Assembly (NCBI GenBank): GCA_964520975.1
Contig: CAZFPA010000053.1
Location: 1-12,581, forward strand
Source of the DNA: CAZFPA01 sp964520975
Lineage (GTDB): Bacteria > Bacillota > Negativicutes > Selenomonadales > Selenomonadaceae
DNA: 12,581 nucleotides
Direction of reading: 5' to 3'
Positions 6,470 through 12,581 of the stretch are shown piece after piece. Positions within the stretch are counted from its first letter, which is position 1; each line of letters begins with the position of its first letter. The position numbers were made by a program, and so were the translations under genes. The notes below the pieces were generated by a model. That model had not been told where the DNA came from. It did no database searches and saw only the letters and a list, made by a program, of their open reading frames with translations.

Positions 6470-6502
6470 TGGACTGAAAAAACTTAACAAGGAGAGAAAG
6501 AC

Positions 6503-8554
6503 ATGAAAAAAGACGAATCTGAATTCATGAGCCACGAGCTGCGCCTGCCAGAGCTTACCGTACGCGGCATGCTGCTGGGCGCGGTGCTGACGGTTATCTT
6601 CACAGCATCGAACGTATACCTCGGACTCAAAGTCGGGCTGACCTTTTCCTCGGCCATTCCGGCAGCAGTTATTTCTATGGCAATTTTAAAAATGTGCAAG
6701 GACTCAAACATTCTGGAAAACAATATGGTACAGACGCAGGCTTCGGCAGCCGGCACGCTGTCCGCAGTTATATTTATCATTCCGGGACTTCTTATGATCG
6801 GTTACTGGCAGGGGTTCGAATTCTGGCAGACACTTCTGGTATCTGCCTGCGGCGGCTGCCTCGGCGTACTCTTTACAATTCCTCTTCGCCGGGCAATGGT
6901 AGTCCACAGTGATCTGCCGTATCCGGAGGGTGTGGCTGCGGCTGAAATCCTCAAGGTTGGCAGCGGCGACGCTGCATCGGATGGAAAATCCAGTGCGGGT
7001 GGTTTGAAGGAAATTCTTTCCGGCAGCTTTGTTGCAGGGATCATCGCATTGTTCACGAACGGCTTCCAGGTACTTTCCGGTGAGCTCAGCTACTGGTTCA
7101 CAGTGGGTAAGAGCGTAAGCCAGATTCCGCTGGGCTTCTCGACAGCGCTCATGGGTGCCGGCTACCTCGTCGGCATCGCGAGTGGACTGGCGATGCTCGT
7201 TGGTGTAGCGATTGCCTGGTTTGGCTTTGTGCCTTACTTCACGGCAACGGGTACCATTCCGGATGGCAAGACGGTTGCCAGCTTTGCGCAGGGCATGTGG
7301 TCACAGAAAGTCCGCCTGATCGGCGCCGGCGCCATGGGCGTTGCGGCAATCTGGACGCTTATCACGCTTGCGAAGCCGGTCATTGATGGTGTGCGCGAAT
7401 CCATTCAGAGCGTTCGCATGCCGCAGGAGGAAAAGGCTCGTCATCGCATGGATATCGATATGTCCATCAAATCTGTCGGTCTGGTCTTCGCTGTTATGAC
7501 CATCGGTCTGCTGGGAACCTTCTATTCCTTTATGAGTGCAGCCAGCCTGCCGGTTGGACAGACCATGACCTTTGTTGTTGTGGGTGTTCTGGTAGCAATC
7601 CTCATGGGCTTTTTCGTGGCTGCGGCCTGCGCTTATATGGCCGGTCTCGTAGGCACTTCCTCCAGCCCGATTTCCGGTATCGGTATTCTGGGCATCATCG
7701 TTTCTTCCCTGGTTATGCTGGCTCTTTGCAACCAGTTTGGTATTTTTGATATGCCGAATGGCAGCAAGTTCGCTACGGCTATCGCTATTTTCACAACAAG
7801 CATTATTTTGAGCATCGCCTGCATTTCGAATGATAACATGCAGGATCTCAAAACCGGCTGGCTCGTAGGTGCTACGCCGTGGCGCCAGCAGGTTGCACTG
7901 CTCATCGGCTGCATCATCGGTGCTATCGTCATCGCTCCGGTGCTGAATCTTCTCTATGAAGCCTATGGCTTCCCTGGTGCTATGCCGCGTCCGGGTATGG
8001 ATGAGGCAGCGGCGCTGTCCGCTCCGCAGGCTGTGCTCATGACGACCATTGCAACCGGTATTTTCACCGCGAAGCTCGCCTGGGAGTATATCTACATCGG
8101 TATCGGCCTTGGCGTGGTGCTCGTTGTGGTCGATCAGCTGCTGAAGCGCAACACGAAATCCCTCTGCTTGCCGCCGCTGGCTGTAGGCATGGGCATCTAT
8201 CTGCCGCCTTCCGTGCAGACACCATTGATTGTTGGTGCGATTATCGGCTATATTCTCGATAAGAAGATCCGGGCCCGCGCGGCACAGCGCTCGCCGGAGG
8301 ATATCGAGGGGGATGTCGAGAACTGCAAACGCCGTGGTACACTCTTTGCTTCCGGCCTGATCGTTGGCGAAAGTATTATGGGTGTGCTCATTGCAGGCCT
8401 CATCGTATACTCCGTAACGGGCGGCGGTTCTGAGACTCCGCTGGCACTCGTTGGCAAGGATTTCGGCCCGACGGCAGAGAACCTTGGACTGCTGGTATTC
8501 CTCTGCGTAGTGCTGGGCTTCTCCCGCTACGTCTGGAACACGAAAAAAGCATAA
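6503..8554 (+). CDS. OPT family oligopeptide transporter
   Basis: A 683-residue polytopic inner-membrane protein of the OPT superfamily, a usual length for the prokaryotic branch. These are secondary, proton-coupled importers of oligopeptides; some relatives carry metal-peptide or siderophore complexes. Family blocks visible in order are FTASNVYLGLKVGLTFSSAIPAAV (33-56, part of the first hydrophobic hairpin), NNMVQTQASAAGTLS (73-87), DLPYPEGVAAAEILK (137-151), AYMAGLVGTSSSPISGIGI (377-395) and ISNDNMQDLKTGWLVGATPW (441-460). About 14-16 hydrophobic segments span the chain, ending at about 661-678. AAGGAG (6489-6494) lies 8 nt before the ATG; a second in-frame ATG at residue 9 is less well placed. 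It appears monocistronic, with its own promoter and a terminator 10 nt after the stop. Codon use is GC-rich and resembles the flanking efflux and NagZ genes. The exact substrate is not deducible. Confidence 0.95.
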   Translation: MKKDESEFMSHELRLPELTVRGMLLGAVLTVIFTASNVYLGLKVGLTFSSAIPAAVISMAILKMCKDSNILENNMVQTQASAAGTLSAVIFIIPGLLMIGYWQGFEFWQTLLVSACGGCLGVLFTIPLRRAMVVHSDLPYPEGVAAAEILKVGSGDAASDGKSSAGGLKEILSGSFVAGIIALFTNGFQVLSGELSYWFTVGKSVSQIPLGFSTALMGAGYLVGIASGLAMLVGVAIAWFGFVPYFTATGTIPDGKTVASFAQGMWSQKVRLIGAGAMGVAAIWTLITLAKPVIDGVRESIQSVRMPQEEKARHRMDIDMSIKSVGLVFAVMTIGLLGTFYSFMSAASLPVGQTMTFVVVGVLVAILMGFFVAAACAYMAGLVGTSSSPISGIGILGIIVSSLVMLALCNQFGIFDMPNGSKFATAIAIFTTSIILSIACISNDNMQDLKTGWLVGATPWRQQVALLIGCIIGAIVIAPVLNLLYEAYGFPGAMPRPGMDEAAALSAPQAVLMTTIATGIFTAKLAWEYIYIGIGLGVVLVVVDQLLKRNTKSLCLPPLAVGMGIYLPPSVQTPLIVGAIIGYILDKKIRARAAQRSPEDIEGDVENCKRRGTLFASGLIVGESIMGVLIAGLIVYSVTGGGSETPLALVGKDFGPTAENLGLLVFLCVVLGFSRYVWNTKKA

Positions 8555-8563
8555 AAATCCTTT

Positions 8564-8607
8564 GCAGGGGCTGTCCATATTTTATGGATGGCCCCTGTTT
8601 TTATTTT
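8564..8607 (+). terminator. Rho-independent terminator after the OPT gene
   Basis: A 15-bp stem (8565-8579 with 8583-8597, two of the pairs G-U wobbles) closes a TTT loop. It is followed by TTTTTATTTT (8598-8607). It begins 10 nt after the stop codon of the transporter gene. Confidence 0.93.
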
Positions 8608-8616
8608 ACCGGCGCC

Positions 8617-8634
8617 GCAGGAGGAGAATCCTGC
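8617..8634. repeat. Small hairpin GCAGGA/TCCTGC before the NagZ-like gene
   Basis: GCAGGA (8617-8622) and TCCTGC (8629-8634) form a 6-bp stem with a GGAGAA loop. It may be lengthened by bulged GC-rich pairs on both sides. No T-run follows, so it is not a standard terminator. It lies in the 134-bp spacer upstream of the NagZ-like gene, where no convincing promoter is visible. Confidence 0.3.
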
Positions 8635-8688
8635 CGGTGCGAAGAATTTTGAAGGTGGAAAAGAAGAAAAGGCGAAGGAGGTGTTCGG

Positions 8689-9840
8689 ATGGGGAGACGA
8701 AGCGTATATCGGGGCCGGTTGCTTCTGCTGGCCTTGCTGCTGCTTGGCGTTGTCTGGCTGGGACATTCGCTGGGCCGGGAGGGAATACGGGCCCGTTTTT
8801 CGCCGGCGCCTGAGCCGCTGACAATCGAACAGCAGACGGAGAAACTCATTGCGGATATGACACCGGAGGAAAAGATCGGGCAGCTGCTGATGATTGGCAT
8901 TCAAGGAACAGAAGTGAATGATGACAGCCGCTACATGCTCAATGCGTACCATGCAGGCGGCATCATCTTATTTGACCGCAACGTGGTCTCGCTGGAGCAG
9001 GTGACGGAATTGAACCGTGGTCTGCAGGCCTGCAGCCCGAAGGTGCCGCTGTTTATTGCCATTGATGAGGAGGGCGGCAATGTATCGCGCATGAAAAACG
9101 CCATGCCAAGTGCGCCTTCGGAGGAGGAAATCGGGCGCAGCGGTGATCCGGCACTGGCCGGGCAGTGGGCCGGCCGGGTCGGGACGCGTTTGCGGGAGTG
9201 CGGCTTCAATGTGGACTTTGCACCTGTGGCAGATATCGCCATGCCGTATGGGCGTTCCTACAGCCGGGAGGCCGGCGTGGCGGCGGAATTCGTCCAGGCG
9301 GCCGCGGATGGCTATCGGCAGGCAGGTATCTTTTACAGCCTCAAGCATTTCCCGGGGATTGGTCGTGGGGCCGTGGATTCCCATATCGATGCTGTCACGG
9401 TCACGGCTTCCCGGGAAGAGATGGAGCAGACGGATTTTGTTCCCTTCCGGCAAAGGATAGCTGCTGATGATCCGGATGGCTGGTTCGTGATGGTCTCGCA
9501 TCTGACCTATCCGGCTCTGGACAAGGATGCCCCGGCCAGTCTGTCAGCGAAGATCGTCACGGGGCTCCTGCGGGAGGAAATGGGCTGGCAGGGTCTCATC
9601 ATCACAGATGATATGGAAATGGGCGCTATTTCCCACCACTACAGCTTCGGCGAAGCCGCGGTGCGGGCTGTGCAGGCGGGGGTCGATGTCGTGCTGGTCT
9701 GCCATGAGTATGAGCACGAGCAGGCTGCCTATGACGCGTTGCTGCAGGCACTGCGCGACGGAACGCTGCGTGAGCAGCGGGTGGATGAATCGCTGCGCCG
9801 CATTCTGCGGGCCAAGCTGCAGCTGGCTGCCCGGGAATAG
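8689..9840 (+). CDS. nagZ: Glycoside hydrolase family 3, beta-N-acetylhexosaminidase (NagZ-like), membrane-anchored or secreted
   Basis: A 383-residue single-domain GH3 enzyme that removes terminal N-acetylglucosamine, typically from muropeptides during cell-wall turnover. A hydrophobic segment (about 11-27) after an arginine-rich start signals export or membrane anchoring; there is no lipobox cysteine. The catalytic (beta/alpha)8 part runs from about 50 to 380. IDEEGGNVSRM (125-135) forms the sugar-binding loop. KHFPGIGRGAVDSH (219-232) carries the NagZ-type D230/H232 dyad, where the histidine acts as general acid/base. ITDDMEMGAI (305-314) contains the likely nucleophile D307. This matches the extracytoplasmic Bacillus NagZ type more than the cytoplasmic, shorter E. 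coli type, but it lacks the second C-terminal domain of the Bacillus enzyme. AAGGAGGTG at 8675-8683 fixes the start, and an in-frame stop at 8650 excludes a longer protein. It follows a terminator, so it is probably its own transcription unit, ending at a shared bidirectional terminator. Confidence 0.9.
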   Translation: MGRRSVYRGRLLLLALLLLGVVWLGHSLGREGIRARFSPAPEPLTIEQQTEKLIADMTPEEKIGQLLMIGIQGTEVNDDSRYMLNAYHAGGIILFDRNVVSLEQVTELNRGLQACSPKVPLFIAIDEEGGNVSRMKNAMPSAPSEEEIGRSGDPALAGQWAGRVGTRLRECGFNVDFAPVADIAMPYGRSYSREAGVAAEFVQAAADGYRQAGIFYSLKHFPGIGRGAVDSHIDAVTVTASREEMEQTDFVPFRQRIAADDPDGWFVMVSHLTYPALDKDAPASLSAKIVTGLLREEMGWQGLIITDDMEMGAISHHYSFGEAAVRAVQAGVDVVLVCHEYEHEQAAYDALLQALRDGTLREQRVDESLRRILRAKLQLAARE

Positions 9841-9886
9841 AAAAAGCCGGGGACGATTTCCCGGAGAAAATCGTCCTCGGCTTTTT
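9841..9886. terminator. Bidirectional terminator between the convergent NagZ-like and histidine kinase genes
   Basis: A 19-bp stem (9841-9859 with 9868-9886, a single G-U type mismatch) closes an 8-nt loop. Five A residues flank the left arm and five T residues the right arm, so it can end transcription from both sides. It starts directly after the NagZ-like stop codon and ends 1 nt from the kinase stop codon at 9888-9890. Confidence 0.93.
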
Positions 9887-9887
9887 G

Positions 9888-11441
9888 TTATTTTCGGAAG
9901 GTAAAGCAGGTGCCTTCATGCAGCTTGCTTGCACAGGTCAGCGTGATGCCATGGCGTTGGGCGATTTCGCCCGCAATGGCCAGGCCAAGTCCGGTGCCGT
10001 TTTTATTTTGCTCGTTGTGGGCCCGGCGGAAGCGTTCAAAGATATGCGGCAGTTCCTCCGGTGCGATACCGCAGCCGTGGTCCTGCAGGTCGATCTGCCA
10101 GTGTGCACCCTCTCCCTGTACCGTGAGCTCAATGCGGCTGCCCGGTGGGGAGAACTTTATGGCATTGTCGAGCAGGATCATGAACATCTGCCGCAGGCGG
10201 CCATAATCCCCCGTCAACAGCAGCGGGGCGGTTTCACCCTGCCGCTGCAGCTGAATGTTTCTGGGCTCGGCCAACGGCCTTGCACCATGCAGTGCATCCT
10301 GCAGGACATCCTGCAGGTTCAGCGGCTGCATATCAATCGAGAAATCGGCGTTCTGCAGGCGGGAAAGCTCTAAAAGGTCATTGACCAGGCGCTGGAGATG
10401 GAGGATATTCGTCATCATCTGGGCCAGGTACTCTTCCTTTTCCGGCCCGTCCGTGACGAGACCGGCCTGCAGCACCTCCAGGGAGCCGCGCAGCACTGTG
10501 ATCGGGGTGCGCAGCTCATGCGAGGTATTGGTGATGAAGTCCTGCCGCATCTGATCGAGACGGGCACTTTCCTTGCGGGTTTCATCCAGGCGCTGTGACA
10601 GGATATCGAGGCTGGCTGCCAGCGATCCGATCTCATCATCCTGGTGGATGCCGGTCGTCACTTCGTAGTTTCCCTCGGCAAGCTGGGCGGCCGTTTCCTC
10701 CATGCGCCGCAGCGGGCGAATAAAGCGGCGGGCCAGCAGCCCGGAGAGCAGAATCGAAAGCAGGAAGGCCAGCAGGAGACAGCCGGCGAGAATCATAAAG
10801 CCGCCGGTCTCCGTCTTCGTCATATCCTTTACGGTCCGGTGCAGCAGCAAGGCGGCTGTCACGGAGCCATCGCTGTCGCGGATTGGCGCGCCGACTGTAA
10901 TCGAGGGGGCACCGAGGAGACTGCTGAAATTCTTGCCGGCGACGACATCGCCCTGCAGTACCTTTTCAATCAGCTGCTCGGCTTCCTCAGGAAGGTCGTT
11001 ATAGGAAAAATTGTTGGCGTGTCCGTAGTAGTGCATAGCATGGCCCTCGCTGTCCACGAGCCAGACCTCGCTCTGGGCGATGTCGTTGAACATGCGCAGA
11101 TAGGTCTCATAGTCCGCGGCGGGCGGCGCATTTACCGGCGTATTGGCTGCCGGACAGTCATCAGCGTGCATCATCTTCCCGTATTGCATCATGCCATTGC
11201 CATGTGCCATGCCGTTGCCGTGCATGGCGGACTGGCGCATTTTCTGCTGCTGGGCGGCATAGTCAGGCATGGAAGACAGGGTATCCGCCAATGTGATGGC
11301 CCGCCGCTTCATGTCCTTGATATGGAGGTCACTGGTATAATGGACGAATAGAAAGCTGAACAAGCTTCCTATTATAAGCGCAAAAACAAGCAGGGTGAGG
11401 GAGAAGTAGAGTACAAGGCGGTGTGTGATCTTATTTTTCAT
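9888..11441 (-). CDS. Sensor histidine kinase with Met/His-rich extracytoplasmic insert
   Basis: A 517-residue membrane-bound two-component kinase. TM1 spans about 9-33, an extracytoplasmic sensor about 34-212, and TM2 about 213-237. A HAMP domain follows (about 238-290), then the HisKA dimerisation domain with SHELRTP and phospho-acceptor H308, and the ATPase domain. The ATPase domain shows the N box LLDNAIKF (N426), G1 DHGCGI (454-459), F box FERFRR (468-473) and G2 GTGLGLAI (482-489). All catalytic motifs are intact. The sensor has two parts. One is a Met/His-rich stretch at 73-92 with two HGNGM repeats followed by MMQYGKMMH and then C96. The other is a Cache/PAS-like part with VWLVDSEGHAMHYYG and GAPIRDSDGSVTAALLL (about 126-200). 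Met/His clusters suggest binding of copper, silver or another soft metal, but this is inference. The gene start lies inside the last codons of the response regulator gene (11-bp overlap), so the pair is co-translated. Confidence 0.95.
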   Translation of the reverse strand: MKNKITHRLVLYFSLTLLVFALIIGSLFSFLFVHYTSDLHIKDMKRRAITLADTLSSMPDYAAQQQKMRQSAMHGNGMAHGNGMMQYGKMMHADDCPAANTPVNAPPAADYETYLRMFNDIAQSEVWLVDSEGHAMHYYGHANNFSYNDLPEEAEQLIEKVLQGDVVAGKNFSSLLGAPSITVGAPIRDSDGSVTAALLLHRTVKDMTKTETGGFMILAGCLLLAFLLSILLSGLLARRFIRPLRRMEETAAQLAEGNYEVTTGIHQDDEIGSLAASLDILSQRLDETRKESARLDQMRQDFITNTSHELRTPITVLRGSLEVLQAGLVTDGPEKEEYLAQMMTNILHLQRLVNDLLELSRLQNADFSIDMQPLNLQDVLQDALHGARPLAEPRNIQLQRQGETAPLLLTGDYGRLRQMFMILLDNAIKFSPPGSRIELTVQGEGAHWQIDLQDHGCGIAPEELPHIFERFRRAHNEQNKNGTGLGLAIAGEIAQRHGITLTCASKLHEGTCFTFRK

Positions 11442-12120
11442 GTGGGGTTACCTCGAGGGTATAGCCGATGCCCCATACCGTGCGGATCTGCCAGCCGGGA
11501 TGCTCTGCGGCGTCCAGCTTGGCGCGCAGGCGCTTGATATGCGAGTCGATGGTCCGGGTATCGCCATCGTATTCGGCACCCCAGAGGCTGTCCAGCAGAT
11601 GTTCACGGGAAAAGACCCGTCCCTGGTTCTCCAGCAGCAACTGCAGGATATCGGTTTCCTTTTTGGTCAGGGGAATGGCTTCATCCGCAATGACAGCCCG
11701 GCAGTCGTTTGTCTTCAATATCAGGTTATCCAGTGTGAGCTCTTTTTGCTGGGCGGCGGGCGGCAGGCGGCGCAGTACCGCGCGCACCCGGGCCATGACC
11801 TCAGGCGCGGAAAAAGGCTTTACGATATAGTCGTCGGCACCGATGTCCAGGCCCATGATGCGTTCATAATCTTCCCCGCGGGCCGTGATCATGATGATGG
11901 GAACATTCGAGTGCTGGCGGATCGTGCGGCAAACTGCAAAGCCATCCATTTTGGGCATCATGACATCCAGCAGCAGAATATCGTAGGGATGTCGGGCGAA
12001 CTGCGCCAGTGCAGCGGCGCCGTCGTAGACCGTATCGGCAGTAAAGCCTTCTTTTTGGGCAAACTTTGCCAGGATTTTCGTGATTTGCTCATTATCATCA
12101 GCAATAAGCATGGCGGGCAT
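11431..12120 (-). CDS. OmpR/PhoB-family response regulator
   Basis: A 229-residue cytoplasmic transcription factor, cognate partner of the downstream kinase. The receiver domain (about 1-118) has the acidic pocket D8/D9, phospho-acceptor D52 in LLLDVMMPKMDG, T79 and K101 in the KPF motif. The winged-helix DNA-binding domain (about 127-225) shows LTKKETDILQLLLEN (151-165), the recognition helix with TRTIDSHIKRLRAKL (188-202) and the terminal wing VWGIGYTLE (215-223). AGGAGG on the minus strand (12129-12134) lies 8 nt before the ATG; a second ATG at codon 4 is less well spaced. The gene is first in its operon and divergent from the small DUF4405-like gene, with 117 bp between the two start codons. 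It therefore probably regulates one or both directions. Confidence 0.95.
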   Translation of the reverse strand: MPAMLIADDNEQITKILAKFAQKEGFTADTVYDGAAALAQFARHPYDILLLDVMMPKMDGFAVCRTIRQHSNVPIIMITARGEDYERIMGLDIGADDYIVKPFSAPEVMARVRAVLRRLPPAAQQKELTLDNLILKTNDCRAVIADEAIPLTKKETDILQLLLENQGRVFSREHLLDSLWGAEYDGDTRTIDSHIKRLRAKLDAAEHPGWQIRTVWGIGYTLEVTPHEK

Positions 12121-12138
12121 CCGAATCGCCTCCTTTTT

Positions 12139-12220
12139 CTCTTACTTTACCATAAAAACAAAAATTTTTTTAGAAAAACATACTTTTGCCACAAATTTTT
12201 TTTATACTGAGGATAATAAG
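12139..12220. promoter_or_regulatory. AT-rich divergent control region with TACTTT repeats
   Basis: This region separates the response regulator and DUF4405-like genes. Two related stretches on the plus strand start with TACTTT at 12143 and 12181 (38 bp apart). Each continues with a CCA core (TACTTTACCA and TACTTTTGCCA) and then an A/T-run ending in ATTTTTTTA. For the rightward gene, -10-like boxes are TATACT (12203-12208) and GATAAT (12212-12217), but neither has a well-spaced -35 box. The TTGCCA at 12186-12191 is 11 or 20 bp away. An activator-dependent promoter is therefore plausible. The two ribosome binding sites flanking the region share the sequence AAAAGGAGGCG on opposite strands. Confidence 0.4.
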
Positions 12221-12237
12221 AAAAGGAGGCGCGTAGA

Positions 12238-12492
12238 ATGAAGAAGAATTATATATTAGACTGGATACTTTTCATTGTAGTACTCATTTGCGTGGCAACA
12301 GGCCTGATTTTGGATTTTCACTGGTTCAGCGGTGGCAGAGAGGTCAAGATGCTGCTGACAGACTGGCATAGATATACCGGGTATCTCATGGGTATTGGTT
12401 TATTGCTGCATCTGGCCTGGCATATCGGCTGGATTCGCAATGTGACGAAAATGCTGTTGCAAAGCCCTCAGGGGTCGGAAAAGCAGAGATAG
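12238..12492 (+). CDS. Small two-helix membrane protein, DUF4405-like
   Basis: An 84-residue protein with two hydrophobic helices (about 9-27 and 46-66) and a basic C-terminal tail. Its layout resembles DUF4405-type proteins, which look like a half-size cytochrome b: a first helix followed by H28, then DWHRYTG (H44) and LLLHLAWHIGWI (H58, H62). Histidines in these positions could ligate heme at the membrane, but heme binding has to be shown. GGAGG (12225-12229) is 8 nt before the ATG. The gene is divergent from the two-component system and is followed after 45 nt by a gene whose product starts like an exported protein. This suggests a membrane redox unit with a periplasmic partner under control of the neighbouring regulator. 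Family assignment is by pattern recognition and is moderately sure. Confidence 0.8.
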   Translation: MKKNYILDWILFIVVLICVATGLILDFHWFSGGREVKMLLTDWHRYTGYLMGIGLLLHLAWHIGWIRNVTKMLLQSPQGSEKQR

Positions 12493-12537
12493 CTTTTCGA
12501 TATCATATATAGAATAAAGAGCAAGGAGGAATGCCAA

Positions 12538-12581
12538 ATGAAAAAGAAAATCGCAATGCTGGCATCTGTAATCATGCTCAT
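12538..12581 (+). CDS. 5' end of a predicted exported protein (truncated by window edge)
   Basis: Fourteen codons are visible, MKKKIAMLASVIML, a basic start followed by a hydrophobic run as in signal peptides. AAGGAGG (12523-12529) lies 8 nt before the ATG at 12538, which decides the start. Another ATG at 12531, only 1 nt after that site, opens a different frame without a signal-like sequence. It follows the DUF4405-like gene by 45 nt with no terminator between, so it is probably the second gene of that operon. The identity of the mature protein is not visible. Confidence 0.7.
   Translation, partial: MKKKIAMLASVIML

Noticed and set aside
7301..8578. 425-codon minus-strand open frame opposite the OPT transporter
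   Set aside because: Composition is that of the antisense of a membrane protein, and its start falls inside the terminator stem at 8565-8597. No signal for translation.
11165..11225. Short tandem repeat in DNA as a possible non-coding repeat element
   Set aside because: It is in frame within the kinase and encodes the HGNGM repeats, so it is explained as coding sequence.
10644..11351. 235-codon plus-strand open frame opposite the histidine kinase
   Set aside because: The kinase on the other strand has every catalytic motif intact. This frame has no ribosome binding site and no recognisable domain.
11425..12210. 261-codon plus-strand open frame opposite the response regulator
   Set aside because: Antisense shadow of an intact OmpR-family regulator; it runs through the AT-rich control region at its end.
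1..12581. CRISPR array, tRNA, rRNA, insertion sequence or phage attachment site
   Set aside because: No regularly spaced repeats, cloverleaf-like segments, transposase genes or paired terminal inverted repeats were found by reading both strands.

Overview
The window reads as chromosomal DNA from a diderm (two-membrane) Firmicute, most plausibly a Negativicute of the Selenomonas/Mitsuokella type. The case for this is mixed. Very strong Bacillus-like ribosome binding sites and sigma-A promoters sit beside an envelope apparatus that only makes sense with an outer membrane, namely a complete RND exporter with a lipoprotein adaptor. The taxon is an inference from gene content and base composition, not from a marker gene.

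Layout. (1) Bases 1-960 are AT-rich: the 3' end of an unrecognised gene, then a nitroreductase. (2) At about 960 the composition turns GC-rich and stays so in the coding regions. A low-molecular-weight tyrosine phosphatase (963-1418) comes first. (3) A three-gene efflux operon follows (1549-6148): MarR-type regulator, periplasmic adaptor lipoprotein and RND permease. It has a recognisable promoter, a perfect inverted repeat just after the -10 box that looks like an autoregulatory MarR operator, and a strong terminator. No outer-membrane channel gene is present. (4) A 354-bp intergenic region with promoter and repeated motifs precedes a single-gene OPT-family oligopeptide transporter (6503-8554), closed by its own terminator. 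(5) An exported or membrane-anchored family 3 beta-N-acetylhexosaminidase (NagZ-like, 8689-9840) converges on (6) a two-component system on the minus strand (response regulator 12120-11431, then histidine kinase 11441-9888). A 19-bp-stem bidirectional terminator separates them. (7) Divergent from the response regulator, a small two-helix DUF4405-like membrane protein (12238-12492) is followed by the first 14 codons of a protein with a signal-peptide-like start that runs off the window.

Functional reading. Most genes deal with the envelope: drug or solute export, peptide uptake, muropeptide or chitobiose hydrolysis, and envelope sensing. The least ordinary part is the right end. The kinase has a methionine/histidine-rich insert in its extracytoplasmic sensor, and the divergent gene encodes a small membrane protein with histidines placed as in cytochrome-b-like heme proteins. 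This raises the possibility of a metal- or redox-responsive module, which is inference only. No CRISPR array, tRNA, rRNA, transposase or phage gene was seen.
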